From contig OZ251532.1 in NCBI GenBank assembly GCA_965243175.1, positions 3,844,001 to 3,908,000 on the forward strand: a stretch of DNA of 64,000 nt, given 5' to 3'. A program made the position numbers and the translations under genes. This document shows positions 1 through 8,575 of the stretch, piece by piece. Positions within the stretch are counted from its first letter, which is position 1. Every line of letters begins with the position of its first letter. This DNA comes from VXYL01 sp965243175 (lineage in GTDB: Bacteria; Pseudomonadota; Gammaproteobacteria; Pseudomonadales; Azotimanducaceae). The notes below the pieces were generated by a model. The model searched no databases. It had not been told where the DNA came from and saw nothing but the letters and a program-made list of their open reading frames with translations.

Positions 1-679
1 GCAGAGGCGCCGCCAGCGGGTCGTCCAGATGCAGCCGCCAGCCGTCGATGCCGGCGCTGGCTAGACCGCGCCGAACCACGTCGTCGCGCATGGCGAAGGC
101 GAGCGTCGCGTCCGGGTCCGCGCCGACCTCGAAGGTGCCAGCGAGCTCGAAGCGCTCGATGCGCGGCCGGACGCCGGTGGGCGCCGGCGCGGCAACGACG
201 AGAGTGACCGCCTCGCCGATGCGGATGCCCCTTGCGTCGGCAAGCGGCGCGCCGAGCAGGATGCCGCCAGGCCGCGCCTGCAAGCGCTGCCAAACCTCGG
301 CGTCCGCGAGTGCGGCCAAGGCCGGGATGCTGGCTGGGGAGACAGCGGAAAGCACGATGAAGTCGGCACCGCCGCGTCGCGTCAGCATCGCTTCCGCTTG
401 GAAGTAGCGGCCCACGGCGGCGACGCCCTCGACCTCCCGCAACGCCTCCGCTCGCTCGGCGCCGTCGCCGAGGATCACGGCGTGGGGCACGGCGGCGAGA
501 ATGCGCGTCGTGATCTCGCGGTCGAAGCCGTTCATGACGCTGACCACGACGGTCAGGATCGCCACCCCCAAGGCCAGGCCGACGAACGACACCCAGTTGA
601 TGAAGGTCGCGTAGCCGTGGCCGCGGGCGAACAGATAACGACGCGCGATCCAAAGCGCCGTGGGCTGCGATGCGGCCAT
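1..679 (-). CDS. lolE: Lipoprotein-releasing ABC permease LolE, N-terminal part (cut by the window edge)
   Basis: This is the first ~226 residues of an inner-membrane permease that, with LolC and LolD, extracts mature lipoproteins from the inner membrane and hands them to LolA. The start ATG at 679 shares one base with the lolD stop codon (TGATG), so the genes are translationally coupled. The N-terminus reads MAASQPTALWIARRYLF, followed by a first membrane segment (about residues 25-47) that ends in SVMNGFDREI, typical of LolC/LolE. A periplasmic domain follows and runs off the edge. The usual family length is about 410 residues. LolC and LolE are paralogues, so the letter rests on the gene order lolC-lolD-lolE. 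Confidence 0.88.
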   Translation of the reverse strand, partial: MAASQPTALWIARRYLFARGHGYATFINWVSFVGLALGVAILTVVVSVMNGFDREITTRILAAVPHAVILGDGAERAEALREVEGVAAVGRYFQAEAMLTRRGGADFIVLSAVSPASIPALAALADAEVWQRLQARPGGILLGAPLADARGIRIGEAVTLVVAAPAPTGVRPRIERFELAGTFEVGADPDATLAFAMRDDVVRRGLASAGIDGWRLHLDDPLAAPL

Positions 680-1368
680 CAGCCGGGCTGCCGAGCCTGC
701 AACGCGCCGTCGGCCAACGTCAGGGCGCGGTCCATGCGGCCGGCGATGCCGTCGTCGTGGGTGACCACCACGAAGGCGGTGCCGTGGCTCGCGCCAAGCG
801 CCGCAAGAGCGGCCAGGACCGCCTCGGCGCTCTGCCTATCCAAGTTGCCGGTCGGTTCGTCGGCGAGGACGATGCCCGGCGCGGTGGCGAGCGCCCGCGC
901 CACCGCCACGCGCTGCCGTTCGCCGCCGGAGAGTTCGTGCGGACGGTGCCCGGCGCGCGCGGCCAGCTCCACCTCGTCGAGCAGCTGCCGCGCCCGGGCG
1001 CTCGCGGCGCGGAAGGTCGCCCCGCCGATCAGCAAGGGCATGGCGATGTTCTCCAACGCGGTGAACTCCGGCAGCAGGTGATGGAACTGGTAGACGAAGC
1101 CCATGCGCTTGTTGCGAATGCGGGCGCGCTCGGCCGGACTCGCCATCGTCAACGACTGGCCCATGACGGCCACCGAGCCTTGGTCGGCGTCGCTCAAGCC
1201 GGCCAGAATGTGCAGCAGCGTGCTCTTGCCAGCGCCGGAACGTCCGACGATGCCGACGCGCTCGCCAGCCTGCACGGCCAAGTCCACCTGCCGCAGCACG
1301 GTCAAGCGCTCACCGCCTTGGACGTACGCCTTGGCGACGCCGCTCGCTTCGAGCGCCGCGTCACTCAT
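679..1368 (-). CDS. lolD: Lipoprotein-releasing system ATP-binding protein LolD
   Basis: This 229-residue ABC ATPase powers the LolCE lipoprotein exporter. It has a Walker A motif (GRSGAGKST, about residues 42-50), the signature LSGGERQRVAVARAL, a Walker B region GIVLADEPTGNLD and the H-loop VVTHDDG. The LolD-type segment MGFVYQFHHLLPEFTALEN is also present. The start ATG overlaps the end of lolC by 8 bp, and the stop shares a base with the lolE start, so the three genes form one tight minus-strand operon. Length and motifs are those of a normal, intact LolD. Confidence 0.96.
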   Translation of the reverse strand: MSDAALEASGVAKAYVQGGERLTVLRQVDLAVQAGERVGIVGRSGAGKSTLLHILAGLSDADQGSVAVMGQSLTMASPAERARIRNKRMGFVYQFHHLLPEFTALENIAMPLLIGGATFRAASARARQLLDEVELAARAGHRPHELSGGERQRVAVARALATAPGIVLADEPTGNLDRQSAEAVLAALAALGASHGTAFVVVTHDDGIAGRMDRALTLADGALQARQPG

Positions 1369-2593
1369 GCTGCAAGACCTCGGCTGGGTTCAGGCGCGCC
1401 GCCCGCCACGCTGGAAATACCGTCGCCGCCAAACACAACGCGAGCGCCGTCGCCGCCACCTGCCCGACGTCCGCCAGCGTGAACCGCATCGGCAGGCGCG
1501 TGATCAGATACTCGCCCATCAGCGACGTGCCGAGCGTACTCTCCAGCCACGGGAAGCCGGCCTCGGCCAATGCGCCGAGCGCGAAGCTAGCCGCGATGCC
1601 GATGCCGATGCCCGCCGTGGCGATGGCGACGCCGAGCACCACGAAGGCGCCCACGACGAGCCCGGCGCTGCTGCCGAGGGTGCGCAGCATCGCCACGTCG
1701 CCGCGCCGCTCGTTGACGATCATCACCAGGCTGGAGACCAAGTTGAAGGCGGCCACCGCCACCAGCAGCGACAACAGCAGATACAACATGCTCTTGGTGG
1801 TGCCGATGGCGTTGTAGACGCCGCCGAGGGTGCGCTGCCAAGTGCCAGCGCGGAAGTCGCGGCTGCCGACGGCGCGTATGATGCGCTGCCGCGCGCCCGC
1901 TGCCGCCAACGGGTCGGCGAGACGCACATGGAAGCCGTGCACGGCGTCGCCGAGGCGAAAGAGCCGTGCGGCGTCGTCGCGGTGCAGATAGGCGGCGTGG
2001 CGGTCGAGTTGCGAGTCCGTGGAAACGAGCCCGGCAACGCGGAACCGCTTTTGCCTAGCGAACGCGCCGAACGGCGTCGCCGTGGCCTGCGGCAGCACCA
2101 CCGTCACGTCGTCGCCTACGTCCACACCCAGCCGCCGCGCCGCATCGACGCCGAGCAGAATCCGATAGCCACCAGTGCCGAGCACCTCCCCTTGCGCGAA
2201 GTCGAACAGGTTGGAAACCGCGGCGTAGCTCTCCGGCGCGATGCCGACCAGCCCGACCCCGTGTACGCGCTCGGCAGCCGCCAGCAAGCCAGCGCCTTCG
2301 ACCACCGCGCTCGCCGCAACCACGCCGTCGAGGTCGCGAATCGCCCGCAAGGTCTCGCCGAAGTCCGCGACCGGCACTCGCCCGGCGACGGTCACATGCG
2401 GCACCACGCCGAGTACGCGCTCGCGCACTTCGCGCTCGAAACCGGCGATCACGGCCTGCACGAACAGCAGGATCGCGACCGACAACGCCAGTCCCGCGAG
2501 CGACAAGCCGCTGACGAACGAGATGAAGCTGCGCCGCGAGCGCGCGTAGCGCAGGCCGACGTTGACCGCGAGGGGACGAAACACAAGAGCCAT
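1361..2593 (-). CDS. lolC: Lipoprotein-releasing ABC permease LolC
   Basis: This 410-residue inner-membrane permease is the first gene of the lolCDE operon. It has one N-terminal membrane segment (about residues 22-46, LSLAGLALSVAILLFVQAVI) followed by GFEREVRERVLG. A large periplasmic domain comes next, then three C-terminal membrane segments (about 268-290, 315-340 and 375-395). The end, FPAWRAARLNPAEVLQHE, is the characteristic MacB/FtsX/LolC C-terminus. The length is normal. LolC forms a heterodimer with LolE and couples to LolD to release outer-membrane lipoproteins to LolA. Confidence 0.93.
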   Translation of the reverse strand: MALVFRPLAVNVGLRYARSRRSFISFVSGLSLAGLALSVAILLFVQAVIAGFEREVRERVLGVVPHVTVAGRVPVADFGETLRAIRDLDGVVAASAVVEGAGLLAAAERVHGVGLVGIAPESYAAVSNLFDFAQGEVLGTGGYRILLGVDAARRLGVDVGDDVTVVLPQATATPFGAFARQKRFRVAGLVSTDSQLDRHAAYLHRDDAARLFRLGDAVHGFHVRLADPLAAAGARQRIIRAVGSRDFRAGTWQRTLGGVYNAIGTTKSMLYLLLSLLVAVAAFNLVSSLVMIVNERRGDVAMLRTLGSSAGLVVGAFVVLGVAIATAGIGIGIAASFALGALAEAGFPWLESTLGTSLMGEYLITRLPMRFTLADVGQVAATALALCLAATVFPAWRAARLNPAEVLQHE

Positions 2594-2653
2594 CCGGCTT
2601 GCAGAGCAGGCAAGTCTACGGCAAGGCGACGGGGCTGAACGAAGTGGAAGCGC

Positions 2654-3733
2654 TCAGCTTCGCGAGTTGGCCGGCGATTCCGTGCGCAAGTGCCTAGCCA
2701 TCGCTGTGGAGTGGTGCAACTCGAGACCGTCGCCACGGCGTTCGACGAAGAGCGCGGCGAGGCCGCGGCTTTCGGCGAAGGCGAGGCCGGCGTCGGCGCC
2801 GAGCACCAGCAACGCGGTGGCGTAGGCGTCCGCGGACATCGCGCTCTCCGCCACCACGGTGACCGCCGCCAACGTGTGCGAGACCGGCAGACCGCTGCGC
2901 GGGTCGACGATGTGCGAGACGCGCCGCTGCGCAGGCGGCAGCAGCCGCTGTTCGGCAGGCGTCGGCGTCCTGAACTGGCGATAGTCGCCGGACGTGGCGA
3001 CGGCGCCGTTGCGGAGGAGCAGCACCGGCGCCAGCCGGTCGCCGCCGAACGCATCGTCTGGAGCTTCGATCCCGAGCCGCCAGAGACCGCCATCCGGCGC
3101 TGGGCCGAAGACGCGCGCTTCGCCGCCGAACTCCACCAGGTAAGCGCGGCAGGACGACTCGGCAAGCGCGTCGGCGATGCGGTCCACGGCGTAGCCCTTG
3201 GCGATGGCCGAGAAGTCCACCGTCACCGCGGCGCGTTTCTCCAACGCGGGAGGCTGCTCCGATGCCTTGAATTGGCGAAAGTCGACCCGGGCCCGCGCTC
3301 GGCGCAGCCCAGCCTCGTCTGGTGGATCGACCGCAGCCTGCGCACCGAACCCCCAAAACGCCACCAACGGCGCGACCGTCGCGTCGAACGCGCCGCCGGT
3401 TTCCTCGGCGATGCGCTGGGCGACGCTCGCAACCGCCGCCAAGTCCTCGGAGACCGGCACCGGAACGCCGACGGGGGCGCGGTTGAAGGCGGAGAGCTCC
3501 GATTGGGGATCGTAGGTGGACATCCGTTCATCGACCCGTTCGAGGACGGCGACGATGCGCTGCCGAGGAACGCCGTCGGGACAGTTCGCCTGCACCGCGT
3601 AAGTGGTGCCCATCGCCCTGCCCTTCACCGCCTCGTAGCCGCAGCCGCCCGCCAGCGCACCGCCGCAGAGGGCCAAGAGCGCCTTCGCCAGAGCGCACGG
3701 AGTTTCACAACGACGGACGCATCGGCTGCTCAT
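2654..3733 (-). CDS. apbE: FAD:protein FMN transferase ApbE, lipoprotein form
   Basis: ApbE attaches FMN to threonine residues of periplasmic flavoproteins such as Nqr/Rnf subunits. The predicted 359-residue protein starts MSSRCVRRC, has a hydrophobic stretch and a lipobox-like LAGGC near residue 31, and so should be a periplasm-facing lipoprotein. Family motifs are YDPQSELSAFNR, VDFSAIAKGYAVDRIADAL and the C-terminal metal/flavin region HIVDPRSGLPVSHT with SADAYATALLVLG. An in-frame ATG at 3760 would add nine residues; I prefer 3733 because it gives a cleaner signal peptide. It is divergent from ugd. No nqr or rnf gene is in view, so its target is unknown. Confidence 0.92.
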   Translation of the reverse strand: MSSRCVRRCETPCALAKALLALCGGALAGGCGYEAVKGRAMGTTYAVQANCPDGVPRQRIVAVLERVDERMSTYDPQSELSAFNRAPVGVPVPVSEDLAAVASVAQRIAEETGGAFDATVAPLVAFWGFGAQAAVDPPDEAGLRRARARVDFRQFKASEQPPALEKRAAVTVDFSAIAKGYAVDRIADALAESSCRAYLVEFGGEARVFGPAPDGGLWRLGIEAPDDAFGGDRLAPVLLLRNGAVATSGDYRQFRTPTPAEQRLLPPAQRRVSHIVDPRSGLPVSHTLAAVTVVAESAMSADAYATALLVLGADAGLAFAESRGLAALFVERRGDGLELHHSTAMARHLRTESPANSRS

Positions 3734-3805
3734 GTGGACTCGCGGCGTCGTTCGCGTCATGGAACGCTAGAATCGTGGCCGCATCCGCCAAGGGCAAGCG
3801 CCACG

Positions 3806-5152
3806 ATGAACATCACGATCTTCGGCACCGGCTACGTCGGTCTGGTCACCGGCGCCTGTTTCGCCGAGATGGGCAACCGCGTGCTCTGCGTCGATGTGGA
3901 CGGAGCCAAGGTGGAGTCCCTGCGCCGTGGCGAGGTGCCGCTCTTCGAGCGCGGCCTGACGCCGCTCGTGGATGCGAACCAACGCGCCGGCAGGCTGCGC
4001 TTCACCACCGACGCCGAACGCGGCGTGGCGCATGGCGAGGCGATCTTCATCGCCGTCGGCACGCCCTCGGAGGAAGACGGCTCGGCCGACATCGCCCATG
4101 TGCTCGCCGCCGCGGAGACCATCGGCCGCCACCTGAAGCGGCGCGCCGTCGTGGTCACGAAGTCCACGGTGCCGGTGGGCACCGCGGAGCGCGTACGCGA
4201 GACCATCGCGACCGGGCTCGCAAAGCGCGGCGTGGACATCCCCTTCGCGGTGGCGGCGAACCCCGAGTTCCTCAAGGAAGGCGATGCGGTGAGCGATTTC
4301 ATGAAGCCGGATCGCATCGTCATCGGCAGCGACGACGCGGCGGCCACGCGCCTCCTCGAGCGCATCTACATGCCGTTCAACCGCAACCACGACAAGATTC
4401 TGCACATGGATCCGCGCTCGGCGGAGATGACCAAGTACGCCGCCAACGTGATGCTGGCGGCGAAGATCAGCCTGATGAACGAGTTCGCCAACGTCGCCGA
4501 GCGCCTGGGCGCCGACATCGAGGCCGTGCGCCTAGGCATCGGCGCGGATCCGCGCATCGGCCACGACTTCATCTACGCCGGCTGCGGCTACGGCGGCTCC
4601 TGCTTTCCGAAGGACGTGCGCGCCCTCGCCCGCATGGCGGCCAAGGCTGGCTACGAGGCCCGCATCGCCGCCAGCGTGGAAGCCGTGAACGAGGCGCAGA
4701 AGCACCTGCTCGGCGAAAAGATCGTCGCCTACTTCGGCGGCTCGCTCGCTGGCCGCGCCATCGCCCTGTGGGGCCTGGCGTTCAAGCCGAACACCGACGA
4801 CATGCGTGAAGCGCCGAGCCGCGCCTTGATGGAGGCGATCTGGGCCGCCGGCGGCACGGTGCGCGCCTACGATCCCCAAGCGCTCGGCGAAGCCCGCCGG
4901 CTGTGCGGCGAACGCCCGGACCTCGTGCTCTGCGAGCGCCGCGACGATGCGCTGCGCGGCGCCGACGCGCTCGCGGTGGTGACCGAGTGGCACGAGTTCC
5001 GCAGCCCGGATTTCGCTGCCGTGAAGGCCGAACTCAAGCAGCCGGCAGTGTTCGACGGGCGCAACCTCTACGACCCGGAAGCGCTCGCCGAGGAAGGCTT
5101 CGACCACATCGCCATTGGACGCGGCAACGCCTTGGAAGCCAAGCATGGCTAG
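3806..5152 (+). CDS. ugd: UDP-glucose 6-dehydrogenase
   Basis: The enzyme oxidises UDP-glucose twice to UDP-glucuronate, a precursor for exopolysaccharide or LPS sugars. The 448-residue protein has the N-terminal NAD site GTGYVGLVTGACFAE (residues 7-21), the middle-domain motif AANPEFLKEGDAVSDF, the catalytic cysteine in GGSCFPKD (Cys266), and the C-terminal UDP-binding segment ALWGLAFKPNTDDMREAPS. An in-frame reading extends far upstream, but it runs antisense through apbE; the ATG at 3806 gives the family N-terminus MNITIFGTGYVG. It overlaps the next gene by 8 bp and so is probably co-transcribed with it. Confidence 0.95.
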   Translation: MNITIFGTGYVGLVTGACFAEMGNRVLCVDVDGAKVESLRRGEVPLFERGLTPLVDANQRAGRLRFTTDAERGVAHGEAIFIAVGTPSEEDGSADIAHVLAAAETIGRHLKRRAVVVTKSTVPVGTAERVRETIATGLAKRGVDIPFAVAANPEFLKEGDAVSDFMKPDRIVIGSDDAAATRLLERIYMPFNRNHDKILHMDPRSAEMTKYAANVMLAAKISLMNEFANVAERLGADIEAVRLGIGADPRIGHDFIYAGCGYGGSCFPKDVRALARMAAKAGYEARIAASVEAVNEAQKHLLGEKIVAYFGGSLAGRAIALWGLAFKPNTDDMREAPSRALMEAIWAAGGTVRAYDPQALGEARRLCGERPDLVLCERRDDALRGADALAVVTEWHEFRSPDFAAVKAELKQPAVFDGRNLYDPEALAEEGFDHIAIGRGNALEAKHG

Positions 5153-6668
5153 CGCTTCGACCAGGCGCGTCCTCGCCGCGTTCTGCGCCGGCATGGCGTT
5201 CGCCGCCCACGCCGGGGTGGAGGATCGGCGCTGGTGCCGCTACGCGACCGACCACTTCGAGCTGGTGACCGATCTCTCCGAACGCCAGTCGATGGTGCTG
5301 CTGCTGTCTCTGGACCGCTTCCGCAACGCCGCCTACGCGCTGCTGCCCGGGCGGCCGCTGGATCCCCCCGCGGCACCGCGGCTGCTGGTGTTCAAGCGCT
5401 CCCAGGACTTCGCCGCGCTGTTCGAGTTCCCGGCGCAGATCGTCGGCTTCGCGCAGCCGGCGCTGGAGCAGAGCCTGCTGGCGTTCGGGCCGGACCGCAA
5501 CGGTCGCCACCTAGACGCCTTCGCGTACCACGAGTACACGCACTTCCTGCTGCGCAGCCGCACCATGCTGAATCTGCCCATCTGGTACGAAGAGGGCCTT
5601 GCCACCTACTTGGCGAGCCTCGACGTGGACGGCGCTGGGGTGGTGACCCTAGGGCGCGGCCCGCACGCCCTGCTGCGCTTTCTGCTCAAGCAGCCGCGCA
5701 CGCCGGTCGAGCAGGTGGTGGGCGAGCGCCTGCGCATGGACTGGCAGCGCCACGACCTCTCCAACGTCTACGCGCTGGCCTGGGGCGTGGTGCGCTTCCT
5801 GCATCACGCGAAGCGCGCAGACGGCAGCCGCTACGCGGAAGACGTGGGCGCCATGCTCGACGCCATCGACCAGGGCGCAACGTCGGCGCAGGCGCTGCAA
5901 GAGCACGTCGGCATCCGCAGCGACGAACTGCGCACCCGAATGCGCGCCTACTTCGACGCCCAGGACGACCGCGCCGCGCAGGTATTCCGCTTTACGATGG
6001 ACGACTACGATCCGCCGGCCATCGACCGCAACTGCCTGAACGCCGTCGAGACGCGGCTGGTGCTCGCCGATGCGGTCGCGCCGCACCGGCGAACGAAGGC
6101 CCAAGCGCTGTACGACTTCATCCTGCGCCGCGACCCGAGCCATGTCGGCGCACTGCTCGGCCGTTCGCGCATCACCGAGGACGCGCCGGCAGCGTTGGCC
6201 TACGCAGAACGCGCGCTGGCCGCGGCACCCGAGGACCCAACGACCCATGTGCGCATGGCGCAGCTTGGCCTGGAGCGCTGCCAGAGCGGCGACGCACCCT
6301 GCGTGGAGTCCTTGGGCGGCGCCGCGACCTTCTACCACCAGGCGTTGCAGGCGGCCGGCCACCGCGCCGACGCCGCCTACGGCCTAGGCCTGCTCTACCT
6401 CTACGGCGGGCACCCCGAAGATGCGCTGGACCATCTGCTGGCGGCCCACTTCCGGGCCCCGTGGTCGCCGCGCATCAATTTCTACCTAGGCCAGGCATAT
6501 CGACTAATCGGCGAAACCGCCCGCGCCCGCCAGCACCTGCAGAAGACCGTCTTCTGGCATCCCGATGCGGAGTGGCGCGCCCGCGCCAACCGCGTCTTGG
6601 AGCAGATGTCCTCGTCGGAGCGGGCCGCGGACTCGGAACAGGCCGAGCCGGCCCCGGACGCTGGTTAG
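5145..6668 (+). CDS. Exported peptidase-MA-like (gluzincin) protein with C-terminal TPR region
   Basis: I do not recognise a named gene. The 507-residue protein starts at an ATG inside the end of ugd (8-bp overlap). It has a signal peptide (residues 1-~25, AAFCAGMAFAAHAG). A zinc-metalloprotease-like domain carries H129-E-Y-T-H133 and the downstream glutamate in WYEEGLATY (~147-155), the arrangement of gluzincin/peptidase-MA folds. The second half (~310-490) shows TPR-like alternation, for example AEDPTTHVRMAQLGLERC and YGLGLLYLYGGHPEDALDHL. It could be a periplasmic protease or a protein-interaction scaffold. Coupling to ugd hints at an envelope-polysaccharide role, but that is inference. 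Confidence 0.75.
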   Translation: MASASTRRVLAAFCAGMAFAAHAGVEDRRWCRYATDHFELVTDLSERQSMVLLLSLDRFRNAAYALLPGRPLDPPAAPRLLVFKRSQDFAALFEFPAQIVGFAQPALEQSLLAFGPDRNGRHLDAFAYHEYTHFLLRSRTMLNLPIWYEEGLATYLASLDVDGAGVVTLGRGPHALLRFLLKQPRTPVEQVVGERLRMDWQRHDLSNVYALAWGVVRFLHHAKRADGSRYAEDVGAMLDAIDQGATSAQALQEHVGIRSDELRTRMRAYFDAQDDRAAQVFRFTMDDYDPPAIDRNCLNAVETRLVLADAVAPHRRTKAQALYDFILRRDPSHVGALLGRSRITEDAPAALAYAERALAAAPEDPTTHVRMAQLGLERCQSGDAPCVESLGGAATFYHQALQAAGHRADAAYGLGLLYLYGGHPEDALDHLLAAHFRAPWSPRINFYLGQAYRLIGETARARQHLQKTVFWHPDAEWRARANRVLEQMSSSERAADSEQAEPAPDAG

Positions 6669-6985
6669 CCTAACGCCGGTGGAAGGCACGTCACCACACA
6701 CAACCCAACTGTTGCGAGCGCTTCAATGCCGCAACGGATACACAAAGAACCGCTGGATCCTTGGAGTCCATGAACCGCTGGAAATCCTCCGGACCGAGGC
6801 GCGTCAGCTTCTTGCCGAAGGAAAGGGCGGACTGGCTTAGAGTTTTTCAGCTTCTCTCTCCGGCATGATGCAGCGTAGCGTCGATCCTCTCGAAGTGACG
6901 GTCAAAGATGCTGGCGCGCCCTCAGTCGCCCTTTCGAAGCGGTAGCACGCCCGCACGCTATCCGGAACGCGCCGCGCAGGGCTCC
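6669..6985. other. Intergenic stretch without a convincing gene
   Basis: These 317 bases separate two convergent genes. A plus-strand frame at 6770-6868 would encode a 32-residue peptide starting MNRWKSSGPRRV, without a clear ribosome binding site. A longer plus frame ending at 6840 is an extension antisense to nothing and has no recognisable motif. The base composition is lower in GC than in the flanking genes. I see no tRNA, repeat or clear terminator here. Confidence 0.5.
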
Positions 6986-7504
6986 CTAGACGCCTTGGCG
7001 ATTGACCGCGTGGTTGTCTGTCTCGAGCTCTTGGCCGGTAGGCCGCATGGCCACTGACGTTTGGCCACCTTCGGCAGTGCCCGCCGAGGACGCAGCGACT
7101 GGTCGGCCATCGTCGGAAAGGTGGGCAATGAACGCATCCAAGTCGCCGGTTTGCTCGGCAGCATCCACTGCGAACTTGCATCTAAAGCAGAGCGTTCGAC
7201 CACGATCAACGCGCCAACCCTTCTTGCTCGCTGTCGCGCCACAGACTGCACACTGGTTCACAGCGTCCTTCAACCAAACTTCAACAAGCAAACAGAGCAT
7301 CAACGCTGTCCAGACATACCACGGCGCATCATCCAAGAATATGCTCGCCACTGCCAAGACAACGATTGAGAACCACGATACGCCAACCATCCTCGCAAAC
7401 GCGACGACGACCAAGAACGCGGCGAACTGCCCACCCGCGCTCAAGCCCTGTAGCCAATCGTGCAAGCCCTGTAGCGCATCGATCAAGCCCTGTAGCAAGC
7501 CCAT
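6986..7504 (-). CDS. Predicted membrane protein with zinc-ribbon (CxxC...CxxC); function unknown
   Basis: I do not recognise this 172-residue protein. It opens with an amphipathic segment made of three LQGL heptads (LLQGLIDALQGLHDWLQGL), encoded by a 21-bp tandem repeat. Two hydrophobic segments follow (about 27-58 and 62-80, FAAFLVVVAFARMVGVSW and YVWTALMLCLLVEVWL). Then comes a small zinc-ribbon with CAVC (~90-93) and CFRC (~107-110), and an acidic, low-complexity tail. Codon use and GC are lower than in neighbours, suggesting acquisition. The start ATG at 7504 is well defined by the repeats. It could act at the membrane, but no substrate is suggested. Confidence 0.6.
   Translation of the reverse strand: MGLLQGLIDALQGLHDWLQGLSAGGQFAAFLVVVAFARMVGVSWFSIVVLAVASIFLDDAPWYVWTALMLCLLVEVWLKDAVNQCAVCGATASKKGWRVDRGRTLCFRCKFAVDAAEQTGDLDAFIAHLSDDGRPVAASSAGTAEGGQTSVAMRPTGQELETDNHAVNRQGV
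7442..7501 (-). repeat. Three 21-bp tandem repeats encoding LQGL heptads
   Basis: The 12-base core CAAGCCCTGTAG (plus strand) recurs at 7442, 7463 and 7484, with a period of exactly 21 bp. On the minus strand this encodes LLQGLID, LQGLHDW and LQGLSAG at the N-terminus of the membrane zinc-ribbon protein. The unit is a whole number of codons and gives a seven-residue amphipathic repeat. Confidence 0.85.
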
Positions 7505-7606
7505 GCCCTAGCCCTTCGCTCTGCACACCATCGCAACGTAGTCGGTACCGAGGGCGCCTGCAAGCACTCTTTCTACCCGATGGTGAAAATCTGGACTAGC
7601 GGATTG

Positions 7607-8575
7607 CTACCAATCCTCCTGCAGCTCGCGGATCAGTTCCTCCGCGGTCTGTATCCTCCTCTCAGGCGAACGCGACAGGCATTGCAGGCAGAGTGCCTGC
7701 AAGCGTTCCGGCACTGGCGCGGGGAGGCTGGTGCGCTCGGAGGGCGGCACCAGGTCGGCGTTGAGGGTCTTGTCGAGGATTTCGTCGAAGGATTCGCCCT
7801 CGAACGGCGGGCGGCCGGCGAGAATCTCGTAGAGCACGGCGCCGAGGCTGTAGATGTCGGTGCGGTAGTCGATGGCCGGGTCGTCGCGGATCTGCTCCGG
7901 CGACATGTAGGAGACGGTGCCTTGCGGCTTGCCGTCGCTGGTGAGCGTGAGGTCCGATTCGCTGGGCGCGGCCCGCTTGCCAGCGTCATCCGGCACGGGG
8001 GCGCTTGGGTCGCTCGCCCCTGGCGTCTGCCAGACCTTGGCGAGGCCCCAGTCGAGCAGCAGCACTTCGCCGAACGGGCCGACGAGGACGTTCTCCGGCT
8101 TGATGTCGCGGTGCGCCACGCCGTGGTTGTGGGCGTAGCCCAGGGCGTGGGCGACCTGGATGACCACCTCGATCAGGCGGGCGAAGTCGTAGCGTTCGCG
8201 GTACTCCAGAATCTCGCGCAGCGTGTAGCCGTGGACGAGCTTCATGGTGAAGTAGCAGTGCCCCTGCAAGTCGCGGCCGAGGTCGTAGGTGGGCACCGTG
8301 TTCGGATGCTGGAGCATGGCGCTGACCCTGGCTTCGCGGACGAAGCGGCGCTGCTCCACCGGGTCGTCGGCGAACTCCGGCTTCAGGCTCTTGTAGCAGA
8401 GGATGCGCATCATGCGCAGATCCTTGCAGGACTGGATGATCGAGCTGCCGCCGCGGGCGATGGTCTTGAAGTAGGCGTAGCGGGTGTGCGCGTCGAGGCG
8501 CTTCGGCAGCGGCTTGTCGGTGTCCGCGAGGGACACCATCGGATACGGGTCGTCGGCGGAGGCGAAGCGCGTCAT
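7607..8575 (-). CDS. Serine/threonine protein kinase (PknB/Hanks type), soluble
   Basis: The 322-residue protein is a single Hanks-type kinase domain without a membrane segment or sensor domain. Motifs in order: a glycine-rich loop region (FKTIARGGSSIIQ, ~36-48), a lysine in LCYKSLKPEF, the catalytic loop VAHRDIKPENVLV (HRD), DWG in place of DFG (LLDWGLAKVW), GTVSYMSPEQI and TDIYSLGAVLYEILAGRPPFEG. The start ATG overlaps the stop of the upstream dehydrogenase gene by 4 bp (ATGA). An apparent 655-residue reading of this frame continues antisense to nothing upstream but through that dehydrogenase, so I reject it. The substrate is unknown; the neighbouring enzyme is an obvious candidate. Confidence 0.9.
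   Translation of the reverse strand: MTRFASADDPYPMVSLADTDKPLPKRLDAHTRYAYFKTIARGGSSIIQSCKDLRMMRILCYKSLKPEFADDPVEQRRFVREARVSAMLQHPNTVPTYDLGRDLQGHCYFTMKLVHGYTLREILEYRERYDFARLIEVVIQVAHALGYAHNHGVAHRDIKPENVLVGPFGEVLLLDWGLAKVWQTPGASDPSAPVPDDAGKRAAPSESDLTLTSDGKPQGTVSYMSPEQIRDDPAIDYRTDIYSLGAVLYEILAGRPPFEGESFDEILDKTLNADLVPPSERTSLPAPVPERLQALCLQCLSRSPERRIQTAEELIRELQEDW

Noticed and set aside
2690..5152. 820-residue plus-strand reading ending with ugd
   Set aside because: Its first 370 residues lie antisense to apbE and have the Arg/Ala/His-rich composition of shadow frames in high-GC DNA; the real start is the ATG at 3806.
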